Shown here: positions 26,977 through 39,885 of the stretch, one piece after another | Numbering within the stretch: the first letter of the stretch is position 1 | Layout: each line of letters begins with the position of its first letter | Source: Rostratula benghalensis | Taxonomy: Eukaryota; Chordata; Aves; Charadriiformes; Rostratulidae | DNA length: 64,000 nucleotides | NCBI GenBank assembly: GCA_013399305.1 | Contig: VXAI01000067.1 | Coordinates: 248,001 to 312,000, forward strand | Reading direction: 5' to 3' | Notes under the pieces: model-generated | What the model saw: only the letters and a program-made list of their open reading frames with translations | Database searches by the model: none | Told to the model about the DNA's origin: nothing | Program-made: the position numbers and the translations under genes

Positions 26977-29070
26977 CCAGAGATCTAACACAGAGTCCTC
27001 AGCCTGCTAGAGCCAGCACAGACCACCCTCCAGTTCTTGGTAGGATATATCAGACAGGAAAAATGTAGCCAAAATCAGCTAATAATATAATAGCTATGAG
27101 AAAACCATCCTTTCCATTAACTCTATGCACCAGCTCGGCTCCAGAACATGGGTACAAGACAGAAGAAGTGGTTTCATCTCAGAGTACAGCACATTCCTCT
27201 GCTTCACTTGCATAATACCACTTAAATGGAACTTCGCCCCAGGCTCAAAGCAAAAGTCAGGCCTTTCTCACTCTATTCACAGTGCTCTCAAGAACCCCAG
27301 GAGGAAAGGTTGGTGGCCCAAAACCAGACTGCAGAGTGGGGAATTACTGGATGTAGCTCCATAAGGAATCTGGCACTCATGGACCCCTTTTCAGTCATCT
27401 CTGTAATTGTCACCAACTTTGCAAGCCCAGAGGAGACTCAGAAGTTCTAAAAGGTACTGAAAGATGTAAAACAGGACTCAGAATGAACATTACCCTTTGA
27501 AAAAAATGGAAATTATTGCAGTTGTTGGGACTGTATCTGCAGGAAAAGTAACAATTTCTTACTTGTCAAAAAGAAAGCTATCACAAAACTAGCTTGAGCT
27601 TCAGTACTTTGAGAAACCATTTCAAGATCCCTAGTAAGGAGAAAAATCAATTTCCATTTCAGATCGAAGTTCAGTTCGATCACAGCTCTTCACGCAGATA
27701 TTCCCTTTTTACAGCAAGTATCTCAACTGGTATGGTTACAAAAATAGACAGAAAAAGTCTAATGTTTATTATGAAATTGTGTCAGCACCAGCTGAATCAT
27801 AAAATACTCAGAGTCCATGCTTAATGTCATTTATGACAGTCTCTATTCATATTTAAATAACTTAAAATTCATATCCACAAACTATAATTAATTTACCCAT
27901 CAACTAATTATTTATGCTTTGTGCCATGAAACATAACTATTTTTTTCCCCACAATGTCACTTCTCTTGGTTAAGCAACACAAGAACATACCTACAATTTA
28001 AAATGTCAGCAAGCAAAACATTTTAAGCATAGAACAGCACTGCAATTTTGAAAACTGATGAAAAAACATTTTTCTAGTACAGCAGATTAGAAATAAGTTT
28101 ACTGTACTTTAGCTGAAGTTAGTGAAAAAAGTATTTCTTTGTTTATTTGAGTTTGTGTACACATCGATGAAAATACTCCTGTAATATCAGATTGATTTAC
28201 AATAATGGCATTTTAAGGGCTATTGACCTGATGCAAATGATTAAGAGTACACTGTGTGTACTAAATAAAGATTTCCAGGGAGAGATCTGTTTACTAGCTA
28301 TACTTCTTTGTAAACAAAAAGATTCTATCATTTCCAGGACACTGTTGCATGCCACCGGGTGGGAAGAAGCTAGACCTTCCTGAAAGACCTTCACCCAACA
28401 AAAGCACTTCATTAAAAGTACTAACTGACAGAAGTCAATGCGAGTTTTATGAGTAAGATGATGTGTACTACTTGTGAGCAAAAAGGCATTATGGATGTAT
28501 CCATAAATGAGCATTAGAAACATGATAATGACAGTCGAAGGTAGAACACAATGGTAAAATCAATAAAAGGGGTGCAGGACTTACACTTTGTGTAAGTGAA
28601 CAAGTTAAACTATAGACCACCATGGATGCCAAAGTAACAAGGTCAAGCAGAAACAGGCAGTAAAAGGGTGGCTCTGTTGCAGAAGCAGCTGTGGTGTGGT
28701 AAGATTTGTAGCATGAGTTGCCTTTTTGCATTCCCATCACACCTGGCAATTCAGTGTCTTCACTACAATAATCATTTGTCCAATACTCAAACGTAAATCT
28801 GGAATAGTTTTATGAGAATTATTAACATTAGAAGCTATTATAAACAATGCACTTAATTAACTGAGAGTTCAACTTTTCCTTAGTAATCTTAAATTGCAGA
28901 ACACAGAGCCCCATACTTAGAGCCCATTCTGAAGAGCAGTGTCCCACAGTAGAAGGCACACAAACAGCAACAAAGGACAAAGGCCATTAACAATCCCTTA
29001 TTTGTCCTAATTCAAGGACTGTTCCCCTGTTTGTTCTGCTGCCTGGTCTCGCCTGCAAAGCCTTGCTGAC

Positions 29071-29091
29071 AAAAAAAAAAAAAAAAAAAAA
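29071..29091. repeat. Poly-A run
   Basis: Twenty-one A after a C/T-rich segment. Confidence 0.95.
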
Positions 29092-31826
29092 GTTTTTTCT
29101 TACTTAAGGTTTACAAATACCCACAGTATAATTTCATACCTTGGCAAAACTATCTCCTGTTAAATCTACCTGCCCAAAAGAGGAAAAATTCCAAAAATAA
29201 GCCAGTGTCATGGCAGCATTCAAGCGCTAGCAGAGCTCCCCGGAGCTCCCACAGCTACAACTCCTTGCTACAAAGGCATCATTAAAAGCAGGCAAGGGGC
29301 TCCCAGAGAGCAGCTGCCAGAACTATCACAGTCCAAACGCACAACAAGGAGGAAAAGGGCTCCATGTGCTGACTCTGTACCAGGTTTTCACTTCACTTCT
29401 ATTTCACTTCCACAGTCCATAAATCCTGGCATAGATATAACACAAGTGTCCTGGGAAACTCTGTTACTGCAAACAGAGCTAACATTAGCAAAACTGGTTT
29501 TGCTGGTATACTTTACACCAGTTCCTCAAATGAAACAAGCTATTCTAATAAAAGATGTTTCTCCCCCCTCTTCACCATCACTATATCCGTAACACAGATT
29601 TTTCCAGTGTAAAATATTATCAAAAATCCAAATCCCCTACTGACATTTCTAGGCTAGGTAACGTTCCCCGTACAGTCCTGGCCTCTAATGTATTAAGACT
29701 TTCCCTAAATTAGAAATGTGTCCTAAACATAATTCCACAAATCCAGAAATACAGAAAAAAACTTTCTGAAGTGGAGAAGGTTATATCATTGTATTTGTAC
29801 TGTCAAATGGCACAAACTACCCTGTCACAAGCACAGTTGTACCAACATTGCTGCAATTAGAGCAGGGTTTCACCCGAGCCGTGTCAGTAAAAAACCACCA
29901 CTGTAAGGAGCAGACATTAACATAGGAGGTGACAGGAGGATGACAAATCACCTAAGACCCTAGACACTTGTTTCTGTAACATATGATGGGATCTTTCAGG
30001 GACATGGGCAACAGAGGTTTGCAAATTTCTTTGAAACAGTATTTACTTTTTCTCCAAGGCCAAGTTGAAGAAACCCAGCCAGGCAAACTGCAGTCAGCAA
30101 GCTCAGTCTCCATTGCCTTCAGCGTGTGTTTTAATAGCTCTGAGAGGAACTAAATTTTCTATACTATCAGGGGAAAAAGGGGTAAGGACAAAGCACAAAA
30201 ATAAACCAGATCAATTAATTTATAAAGAAACAGGTAACAATGAACCATGTCTATTTTTAAGCGAGCTGAGCAACAAGAAAATGCATTATATGTATGATTA
30301 TTTTTTCAAAAGCGAAAAATTTATGGTAGACCTTCAGTCAGTATCATACAGGAGCTGCAAGGCATGCAACTTGCCTCAACACCACTATCAGCTTGGCAGC
30401 ATATGTAGAACAGCATTGGCTTTAACACACAAAGTGGGATCTGCATGAGGCAGTGCTATGGAGGACTGTACCACAGATCAAAGTATTTTCAGTATCTGTT
30501 AAAGGAGGTCTTAACTGGTTTTAGAAGTAGAACTGCAGTAATAAATCTGATTTCTTGAAGCATGAGTTGGAAGTTGCACCCTCCTGTCAGCAGGTTCACT
30601 GTGTGATGTATTGTGGAGCTTTGGCTGCAAAGAAACTGCTGCCTGCAGTTAATGAGCTGTTCAAAGTAGCTGTGAAATTGTCAACTTAATTAAGCCAAGT
30701 TTAGTTAACAGTCATCTTTCAAAAATTTTGTGAGAAGCAGGCGGCTCTGGAAGTACCCAGCTATACACTGTAGGAAAGTGGTGTGTACTTTTCTGAACCG
30801 AGAAATTAGGAATTCATGTGATAAGAGACAGTGCTATCTTACAAAGTGTTTAAAGAAAGCCCCCTGGCTGTCCCAGGAGGCCAGGAAGCTTCTTCGTTTT
30901 TTCTATTTTTAGAAAGTTAAGAAGCATAAGCACTTGAGAACAGTTGGTGATGGTTTCTTAAGATAGTCTGACGTCCAGAAAGATATGTATGGCTTGGAGA
31001 GAGGAAGGAGAGCCTCCTGAAGAAACCTTCTCATGTAGGTCCAAGCTTTCAGCACTCAGCACTGAGTTCTGCTGATGGGCCCGTTAATACAGCAGCCACA
31101 ATGTGAGAGGTTTATCCTACTCATATGACAGACAACTTCAGAAAGCATCAGGAAGAACAAGCTACCCTATATTCCCCTACGTGTATTTCCATCCTTATTC
31201 ATGACTTTGAATAAAGCACATCAACACACACCAATGTCCTTCCTGTGCCTTAACCAGGTTAGCATAGGTTAAAGACCCTGTTTAAAGACTCTTATTAAAA
31301 AATAATACCTTAAGGTATACCAAGCCAGGGATTTATATTCCATTTAAATTAATTGCATGCTAACTGGCAAACATCCTGTACACATGTATTCCTCCGGACA
31401 GTCTGCTCACGTCTGCTCTAGTACAAAAACATCTGTAGTAAACAAACTGAGTTTTCCCAATCCATCAGTCTGGGTATCAACAAACCATTACCATTGGCAG
31501 TTCATTCCTCAGTACAGAGGTTGAAGTTTCCCAAACCTAATTCAGTCTCTTTAGACTATGAAGACCCTTGCAGCACCCAGCAGCAGCAGAGGTGCAGTGC
31601 TATTAGCCATAATCCCTGTGTCATGCTCTTACCTCTACAAGAAATGTTTTGTTAGTTTATCTTAAAAATTACTAAACTATTTCAGAATGAGCTGTGGAGA
31701 CCCGTCCTTTAGTAGAATCTTCTAGGAACTCTACCTGCTAGCTTGGGACCTCCCAATGTTGAGAAGGATGATGAAAAAAAATGCCAAGCCCTCACTTACA
31801 CCCACCTCTCTGCAAAATGGAGGGGG

Positions 31827-31850
31827 AAAAAAGAAAAAAAAAAAAAAAAA
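31827..31850. repeat. Poly-A run with one G
   Basis: A-rich tract preceded by a run of five G. Confidence 0.9.
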
Positions 31851-34183
31851 GATAAAAACTGCCAACAATGAGATACTTCACAGGTCCTTCCTTGTAACTC
31901 TTAAAAAGTGGCACAAAGCTACTGTACCTGTACAAGGGTAAAGGGAAACTAGCTGCTGAAGTAGTCAAAGAGATAGGCCACAGCCAGGGAAGTGCTGCTC
32001 CGCTGTTGGAAGTGCTCAACAGCACACACTTCCTTGGTACCTTCATCCTGGCATGGAATGGCATTGGCACAGTGAATCCTAACAAGTGGATGCAACTGAG
32101 TACTACTCTGAACAGTCAGATGGAATGTCAGTCAGCTGGGGAAAAAATGCAAGGGGCTATTGACCAAAAGTATCAGGTTTCCCAAGGAGGGGAAGACAGT
32201 TCTTCTTTGCAGGTCATCCATGGAGAAAGGGCAAGAGCCCACATGGCCTCATTGCTAAACACACACTTTAGGAAACAACCAAAGGAGACAGAGTCCTTGC
32301 TCCAACTGATAATGGAAAAATTTACGAGGTTTCTCAGCATTTTAGGACCACTCTCTCTTCCATAACAAGGTAAAGATCTCTGTAGAGACCACTGAGACTT
32401 CTGCAACCTACAAGCAAAACCATTCCCCATAGTAAATCAAGCACTGGACCCCACCACTTCCACTCTGTACTGGCCTCTGGTCTTGACCTCATGATTAAAT
32501 TTAGGAGGCAATGACAGAGCAGTGCAACATACCGGGGAGGCTCCTCCTAACCCACATAATTCGTGTCCACAGAATACAAGGTTGAACATCACAGCTACCT
32601 CTCAGCACCCAGTGCCTGCACTTCCATGTACAGCTCAAAGGCTCACAGAAGAAAGGGAAACAAATGTTTCCATTCCCTGAACCTGCACCAAGTTTATTTC
32701 ATGTCCATAGCCTTCAAAATCTCTAGTTTGCTTAGACTTTGCACACTAAACAAAGCAAAGTTACCTCACTAAGCAAAATTTACCCCATGAACAGTCTCCC
32801 ACAACTTTAGCAAAGCACTGCAAAAGAGAGTTTATATTGCCCAAAGAGCACAGGGGAGCCAAGATAAAGTTAGGAGACAACTTCAGAGCCATGTAATCTA
32901 CAAAAAGAATTCATTTAATTGGCAAAATAAGAAATGGTAATTTCAGCTCACTCTTAGGGGGCTTAGCTTTTTAGAAAATGTGAACTTCCAACTCCTCTGA
33001 AAATCTGGTGCCTGGGAACTTTCCCATGGTCACACCATGACTAGGGCTGAGTCTGGGGATCAGACAAGCCATTAGACTTCCCACACCTCCTGCCAGCCAG
33101 TAGCAGGGCTTGCTCCCCCTGCTCCACTCCCACTCTGGCTTTGGGGCTATGCTCTGGTACACCAAAAAAAACCCACTTTCCAAATGTTATAACATATAAA
33201 CAGTGACAGCAGAATTGTGTTTTTCAGTAAAATATCATAAGCTGATACTTCAATATTTAGCTCTAGGAATCAACAGTAAAGAATGCCCACCAAAATTCAA
33301 TTTTTTTAATATTTGCTACCAAGACAGCAGGCTGACACTGTCCTTCAGGGACGAATACTTTCTTTGCACTTCTCACCAAAGCCAGGGGTGAGAGTGTTAA
33401 ATCAGCTTCTTCACTGAGCAGTTTCATTAGTTACATGAGTTTTTATTATTAAGAAGGATCATAAAAGCTAAATCTCTCTTATCCACAAGAAGCCAGTTCT
33501 TGCTACTCGGTATCACCACCAGAGACAGGGCACTGTTAAAAGGCTTTGCAAGCTGCTCTTGGGAGAAAAACTGGTTCCCAACAAGTTACTGCTCTGACAC
33601 ATTCATTTTAAAGAGCTGTAACTCGCAATAATATTTCAGAAGAAATAAGCCCCTCTTAAAAACCAAGCAGCTGCCCCAGAGTAAAAGATTCCATAGTTCA
33701 GTAAAAGTAAAACATTACTCACTGAGGGGAAAAAGTATCATTGCTAGGCTGAGGGGCTGTGACTGACAGTGCTGCCACCAAATTCCATCAGACTGCTCTT
33801 GTGACAGATCTCAGCTCCACAGCGTTAAATGGCAAGGAACAAGACACATCATTTCCAGAATGGAGGACATATGATAACATAACTAATTGACAGTATAAGC
33901 AGAAGAGCCCTTTCATCTGAAATTCCGTAGAAAGCAGATCACTTCCACAGCAAAAGGCAAAAAGACAACAAATACTAAGTAAATTAAAAGTTAGAGCAGA
34001 ATCAATGGAAGCATAAAGCAGTGTCTGAGTTCAGAGGACTTACTCTTCCTCACAGTGCAGTTGTTAAGAAAGCAAAAACTGTTTGGTTTTGCAAAACCCT
34101 CTTTGCCTGGCTTTTTCTCTAAAATGCCAACCTTACCATCAGCTTTTTTTCATCTGCAGGATACTCTGCCTCATGTATGAGAG

Positions 34184-34198
34184 AAAAAAAAAAAAAAA
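34184..34198. repeat. Poly-A run
   Basis: Fifteen A. Confidence 0.9.
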
Positions 34199-34699
34199 GC
34201 ACTAGCTTCTCTGGTCACGAAGTCCTCTTCAAAATGCAGACCTGTATTTAGTTATATTACTTACTTTTAAACACTTTGATCAGTCATCCTTGGCCCCTGC
34301 AACAGTATTTGCAGAAACAAATACACAAACAATTGACATATATAGTGTTTCACTGCTAAGGATGTGCTAATACTGGTTTGGAAATTAATTATCCATTCAA
34401 AAAATTCCACTCAAGCACAGTTTTTAATTGCATTTTTCAACATAGCAACCAAATTTTAAAGAGATAAAAATAAAATACCATTATCATATTATATGTCAAG
34501 ATTGTGAAAAATAAGAAGTAAATCAGTAACTCCAGACGAAAGCCAGAAGAGGAACATGAAAAACTCTTCTCATTTTTGTACCTTTAAATAGATTCCTTGC
34601 ATCTTTCTCCAAATCACACTCTGCTGACTGCTGTTAGAGACAAAGCACTGAATTACACAGACACAGTTTGATCCGAGTACAACTCTTACAGTTCTGGCT

Positions 34700-34755
34700 A
34701 TACAATGGCCCTGATCCTGCAAGCCACATAATTAAGATCAAGCACTCAAGTAGGA
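34700..34755. mobile_element. Old amniote repeat fragment (CR1/L3-like)
   Basis: GGCCCTGATCCTGCAAGCC followed by 'aagcactcaagtagg' resembles the repeat text 'ggccctgatcctgcaaacacttaagcac'. It is short, with uncertain ends. Confidence 0.5.
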
Positions 34756-35119
34756 AGGCAGCAGGAGTTGGCTGAAGAGCCACACGCTAACAGTGGCAGC
34801 CTAGTTCTGATTTCAGCTCAGTATCTCCAGCCTTGGCCACACCGCTGTACCACGGCTCACACAATCACACAATCATCTGCAACCACAAACCCCACCAAAC
34901 TTCAGATGTGTTTGTGTTCAGAAAACAACACAGGTTCAAATACGTAGAAAAAAAAGTTCTTTTGAATGCCAAGAAATTCTAAGTTTTGACTTTGAGAGTC
35001 TCCCTTCTCAAGAACGGCAATAGACACACAGATTTTATTTCATGATCTCAAGCCATGGCAACTTATATTCTTTATGCAGCTACTGCTTGAGAACAGCCTC
35101 CACTGCTATATGAAACTGA

Positions 35120-35135
35120 GACACACACACACACA
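35120..35135. repeat. (CA)n microsatellite
   Basis: About seven CA units followed by an A-rich tract. Confidence 0.9.
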
Positions 35136-35536
35136 AAAAGAAAAGAAAAAAAAATCCATTTGCTATCTCATTAGTCTTGTCAGTAGAGAGCTAATAATGT
35201 CAGTTATTAGTAGTTTTTTGCATTAGTTACGGATTAAGCAATCATAATACATGTGCCCAACCATAAGGGCTGACACCCTAGGGGGACTTCAGAAAAGCCA
35301 GGTGGGTTTTGCTCACAGACCAGAGATCAAATTCTGGCTGTTCTGAAAACTGTAGGAAGTTTGCCACTAGCTTCAGTACAGCCAGGAACTTGCTCACTGG
35401 CGCTGTACTGATGTTGTTCTGGAATGACATAAAATAACTTTGCCCTTAATACAAATGTTATTGCCACTACATTTATTTTCAAATCACATATCCAATGGAG
35501 AGCTATTTTCTATTATAGTGAGAGGTAAACACAGCA

Positions 35537-35630
35537 GCCCCAATTCTGCCCCAGGTACAACCCTCAAGCCCACAGATTTTACTTGGGTTGTATGACTGTC
35601 ATTTTGGACAGAATTTGGCCCACCAATAAC
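35537..35630. mobile_element. Old amniote repeat fragment (CR1/L3-like)
   Basis: CCAATTCTGCCCCAGGTACA at one end and GACAGAATTTGGCCCACC at the other are recurring phrases of old amniote LINE 3' regions. It lies only 0.8 kb from the 34.7 kb fragment, so both may belong to one old insertion. Confidence 0.5.
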
Positions 35631-35945
35631 TTCAGTATTTGAAACTAATTCTTTGCTTTGTTTTGAAAAAATAAGTGCAGGTATCTTGCCAGCAATCCCA
35701 GTGCCATCTACACTCCAGTGTGTAGCAAAGGTCTGGATTCCAGAACTTGTAGACTTACATCCTGATGTTCATCCTATCTGGAGAGATTTATCACCAAGTG
35801 AAAGCTCATGGAATAGTGCAATTTCACCAGGCAGTTAAACTGCAGCAGTGTGTAGAGCAAGTCACTTCTTCTTCAAGTTACCAAAGCAGTAGGTGTGGTT
35901 GTCCTCAACCATTTGTGGAATTTTGCACCAAACTTTTATGAAGGG

Positions 35946-35959
35946 AAAAAAAAAAAAAA
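35946..35959. repeat. Poly-A run
   Basis: Fourteen A followed by AACCAAACC-type units. Confidence 0.9.
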
Positions 35960-38900
35960 TAACCAAACCCACAACCAACCAAAAAACTCTTAAAATTGAA
36001 AGGAACAGCAGACAGCATTCCAAAAATAAGAAATACACATCTGCAAACTCAGTTGCCACAGCTGAGTGCTGATCTTGACCTATCTACTGATAACAGAGAT
36101 ATGTTTGTGCATTCAAAAATTTGGAATTAGAATCAGTGCTATAAAACAGAGTTCTACACTTCAGTCTCAAAAGAGGTGTAATCATGATAATTCAGAATGA
36201 ATGAGGGACAGTATCTATCTGACAATGCAAAAGTCTGGATACTCCTAAATACAGGAAGATTGTATTTAATGTGGATCAAGGTTCTTTTGTTGTACTGTAA
36301 TTAAAACATTAGCACAGCTTTTCCAAACAAAATCCTTATAAAGAAGGTTTACTTTGCTCATCGCTTACTGAGGTTATTTGTCTGATTAAATTTTATTAGA
36401 GATAACAGAATCTCAAACTGAAAGACAGAAAGAGATGGTAAATGTGTAACTTTAAAAATACATTGTCTTTTAGTGGCAAGTAAGATGGGGCCTCAGAAAG
36501 TTTCCACCACATCCCAGCAGGGAGCTAAAGGTCATTGCTAACTCGAAGTTAAAAACAATGGGAAGCAGAGGATGTCATTCTTTCATATTTGCCCAGTGAT
36601 TCTGTGTTTTCTTTGTATGGATTTACTTAGGAAACTGGGAAATCTAAAAAACAATAAAAGGATTTCAAGGTTAGCATTTTTCCCTTAACAATACCAGAAA
36701 GCTGTTCATGTCACTATGTAAGATGTTGGATTCATAAAGGAAAATACCTCTTACTTCAAAAGGTTTGATCTTTTCAGGCATATGAAACGTTTGAAGCTTC
36801 CTGAACAACTTTCAAATGAATGTGCAAAATAAAACTGCTTTAGCAAAAAGAACAAATTCTTCTTTCCAGTAAAGAATCAGAGACAACTTAAATCGGTTAA
36901 AATATTATTTAACAAACATTATTTTATATCCTGATTTGAAAAAAAAAAATATGATCCTTGAAATAGTATCTGTTTACTTCACTCAGGAAAGAAAGAGAAA
37001 CATATCTGACCAACAAGGAGATTGTCATTACACCAACAAAAATCTGTCGCCCTACTTTCTAGGGATCTAGTACTCAGAAATTGTCCATCATCTAATAAAG
37101 TTGCAAAACCAAAAGCAGTATTTCCTCCTTCTCTAAGGACAGACTGGAATCGTAATTTGAGTCCCTAATATTGGGATCAGAATCTTTTTCATTAGCAACA
37201 GTATTTTATTCCCCAAATTGCTTTTAAATGTTGAATATTACTTTTTTATTCCAAGTTCTTTTGCTTTGCAGGGACATTAATTCTCTACATACATACACAG
37301 ACTACTTTTAATTTAAAACACTAACAAAAAAACCATCTCAAATCACTTTATCAACCATGTTCAAAATAGATAACTTAATTCAATATATTCAATATATTTC
37401 CACATCAAAAAGTAGGTTTTAGCCCTCATCTTTTCTCCTGAACAAAACCACGTATGTGGGAGCTGTTTTACAGAATGCCAAGATTTTTACTTTATGTAGC
37501 GTGACAGACTTCAGATTTTTACAAGGAAGAGGAGAAAAGGGCCTGGGAGTTTGATTTGAGGCCAACAGTTCAACCCATGGTAAAAGGCGATGGTCTGGAA
37601 GAATGCACAAATTAGAGACTCCGCTATTTAATTTTACAGTGTGTGTACCAACATCATTTATTATATTTTGGCCTTAGCAGTGATTTTAAGAAAGAACCTA
37701 AAAGAGGCTGGATGCCGAAATAATTTTGAAAAGCAGATGGCTTTAACACCACCATTTCCTTGATGCCCTTGAAAACTTAAAAATCTCACTCTGGGCAATA
37801 AAACTATTTAGTATGTCATGCACATTAAAGCTATTCAATTTGCATCTTGTCATCCTGTGCCAATTTAAATTATGGTTAAATGAAGATACCTAATTATTTT
37901 ACCCAACGGACTGATAGCAATGTGTAGAATGTCACAGGGCCAAGCAAATTCCTAGTGAATCTCCACTGTGTGAATGGGTCTGATGTATAAAACATTGCAA
38001 TTCACATGGAAAACTGCTCTTTGGACATGAAATCACACTCTATGTGCCATCGCGGAAACACTGCGAACAGTGGTTTAATTCCATCCATGGCTGGTCACAA
38101 TGTGGGCATATTATATCCATACACACCACCAAAATAGAACACAATGCTAAATTGTTCTCCAATGTGTGCAGGTGCTTCTGCAGTCCCCTGACAAAATGAC
38201 AACTTGCATAAAGCTTGTATTGAAACAATTTCACCTTGGGGGCATACTGTTCATTACTGTATTTGCTTTAGGTTTCTTTCACTTTTTTTGCTGAGAGCTA
38301 ATAAGAGCTTTAGCTGTCCATATCTCTAAATATTTATTTCCTCTTTGAGGACTCATTTGAAAGCCAGTTAGCATTCCAACTGCTCAAGAAGTGGAGGATT
38401 TTCAATGTATTGTTGCTATCGCTTAAGAAACCCAGTTCTGGAGTCCCTTCTTGATGTGAGGGCCAAGACAGGTGAACAAAAGTTCATCTAACTAAAGTAA
38501 AAGACATGACTGCTGATAGTGGCAACTGTTGGATATAACAATTTCAATGGAAGTTACAAATAACTCTCATGCAAATATCTCTCATTTTCTTGACATGGAC
38601 ATTTACTTAACCACGAGGAACAGATATTAAAATACGCAACAAGGGAAGCAAAACAGTTTCCAAAAGGCATTACTTCAAAGTTTCAAATTAAGTATGAGTA
38701 ACTTTCTTAATGGGACAGTCTTCATTCTCATAGATTGTAAGCATATTCTAATCTAAAATTCATTGAATGTGAAGTATGGAAGTGGGTGTAACCATTTCCC
38801 CATTTCGTATCTTTATATTTAGACTTTGCACTTTTAATGGAAAATCTGAATCACTGGCACCTGAAATAGCAAGGCAATGCTGGTACCTTGCACTGAAATT

Positions 38901-39734
38901 TCACACTACATGTGATATTGCGGATAGTAGAAGAGGGAGAACTAGTGCCTGGCTTATAAAGACATTCTACAATTAGAAAATCTTTCACTGTACGTGTACT
39001 TACACTTCACTCTGAGCCACACAATTAAGTATACAAAGGGTACAACACAGTAAGATAAATACCTAGAACTGCAGAAATAAAGCCTTGTTTTTAATACTTC
39101 CTCTATTGACACATTCAGGTGGCAGAAAAGGAAAAGCTTAGAAATTAACTACCTAAAATGGTCAGGGAAGAGACACAAAGCAAGCTCAGACCACAGGCAG
39201 CGAAGAACAATGCAAAGGGCAGAGAAAAGTCAGTGCTTTGTGCCTGGCAGATGAATTTAAAGCTGAAATGAGTTTCAGTGAAGTTTTTATTTGTCAGCAG
39301 TAAGTACTTCAACAATTCCGGGTCTAACCTTGCTAATCTCAGTCACACAAAGAATTGCCATCAGAGACTGTGACACATTTTGCATGAGTTGATTTGCATG
39401 ACCAGGAGAGGTACCAATAATAACGCTTTAAAAATTGAAAGCACAGCTTATGCTACCTCAGTACTGCAGTGATCTATATGCTGCGAGTGTTTTACAATTT
39501 GTTCTTTTCCAGTTTACATTGCAAACAATTAAAAGGTAAAGATAAAAAATAGACAAATATTAATCCAGTTCAGATGTTGCCATGCCAGTTCATATCATTT
39601 AAAAATTAAGACTCCCTTCCCGTGGAGAAAAGGGTTCATGCCTTGGAACAATAGCATGAAAAACATCAGCCTGAAAGTCTGGAGCCGTCAAGATTGAGGC
39701 AAGTTTGTGTCTCCCAGCGTGGGAAGGATCCTGT

Positions 39735-39885
39735 CAGTGGGAGCAGGGATCTCTGAGCAGGAGGGCTGACGTCAGTGGAAGCGGGAGGGAAGCGGTGATG
39801 GGAGGTTTGTCGGGGAAATGATCGAGGACAGTCTCAGTGGAAACAGGGAGGAATCCAGAGAGGGTGGATGGCCTCAGTGGAAGCA
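39735..39885 (+). repeat. Degenerate tandem repeat, CAGTGG-centred
   Basis: CAGTGG followed by (G/A)A(G/A)C recurs at 39735, 39773, 39835 and 39875, with spacings of 38, 62 and 40 bases and a purine-rich GGGAGG-type sequence between. This suggests an old minisatellite with one lengthened or merged unit. Base composition (G-rich on the plus strand) differs sharply from the surrounding AT-rich intron. Confidence 0.65.
39767..39774. promoter_or_regulatory. Perfect palindromic CRE (TGACGTCA)
   Basis: The full CREB/ATF consensus occurs at the start of the second unit of the degenerate tandem repeat, inside PDE8B intron 1. One chance copy of an 8-base palindrome is expected about every 65 kb, fewer with CpG depletion, so this is suggestive only. 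Confidence 0.35.

Noticed and set aside
29235..29256. Short palindrome GAGCTCCCCGGAGCTC
   Set aside because: Seven-base arms only; common by chance in 64 kb.
32006..32365. 119-codon plus-strand frame
   Set aside because: No known family, no splice or codon-use support; an overlapping minus-strand frame is equally open.
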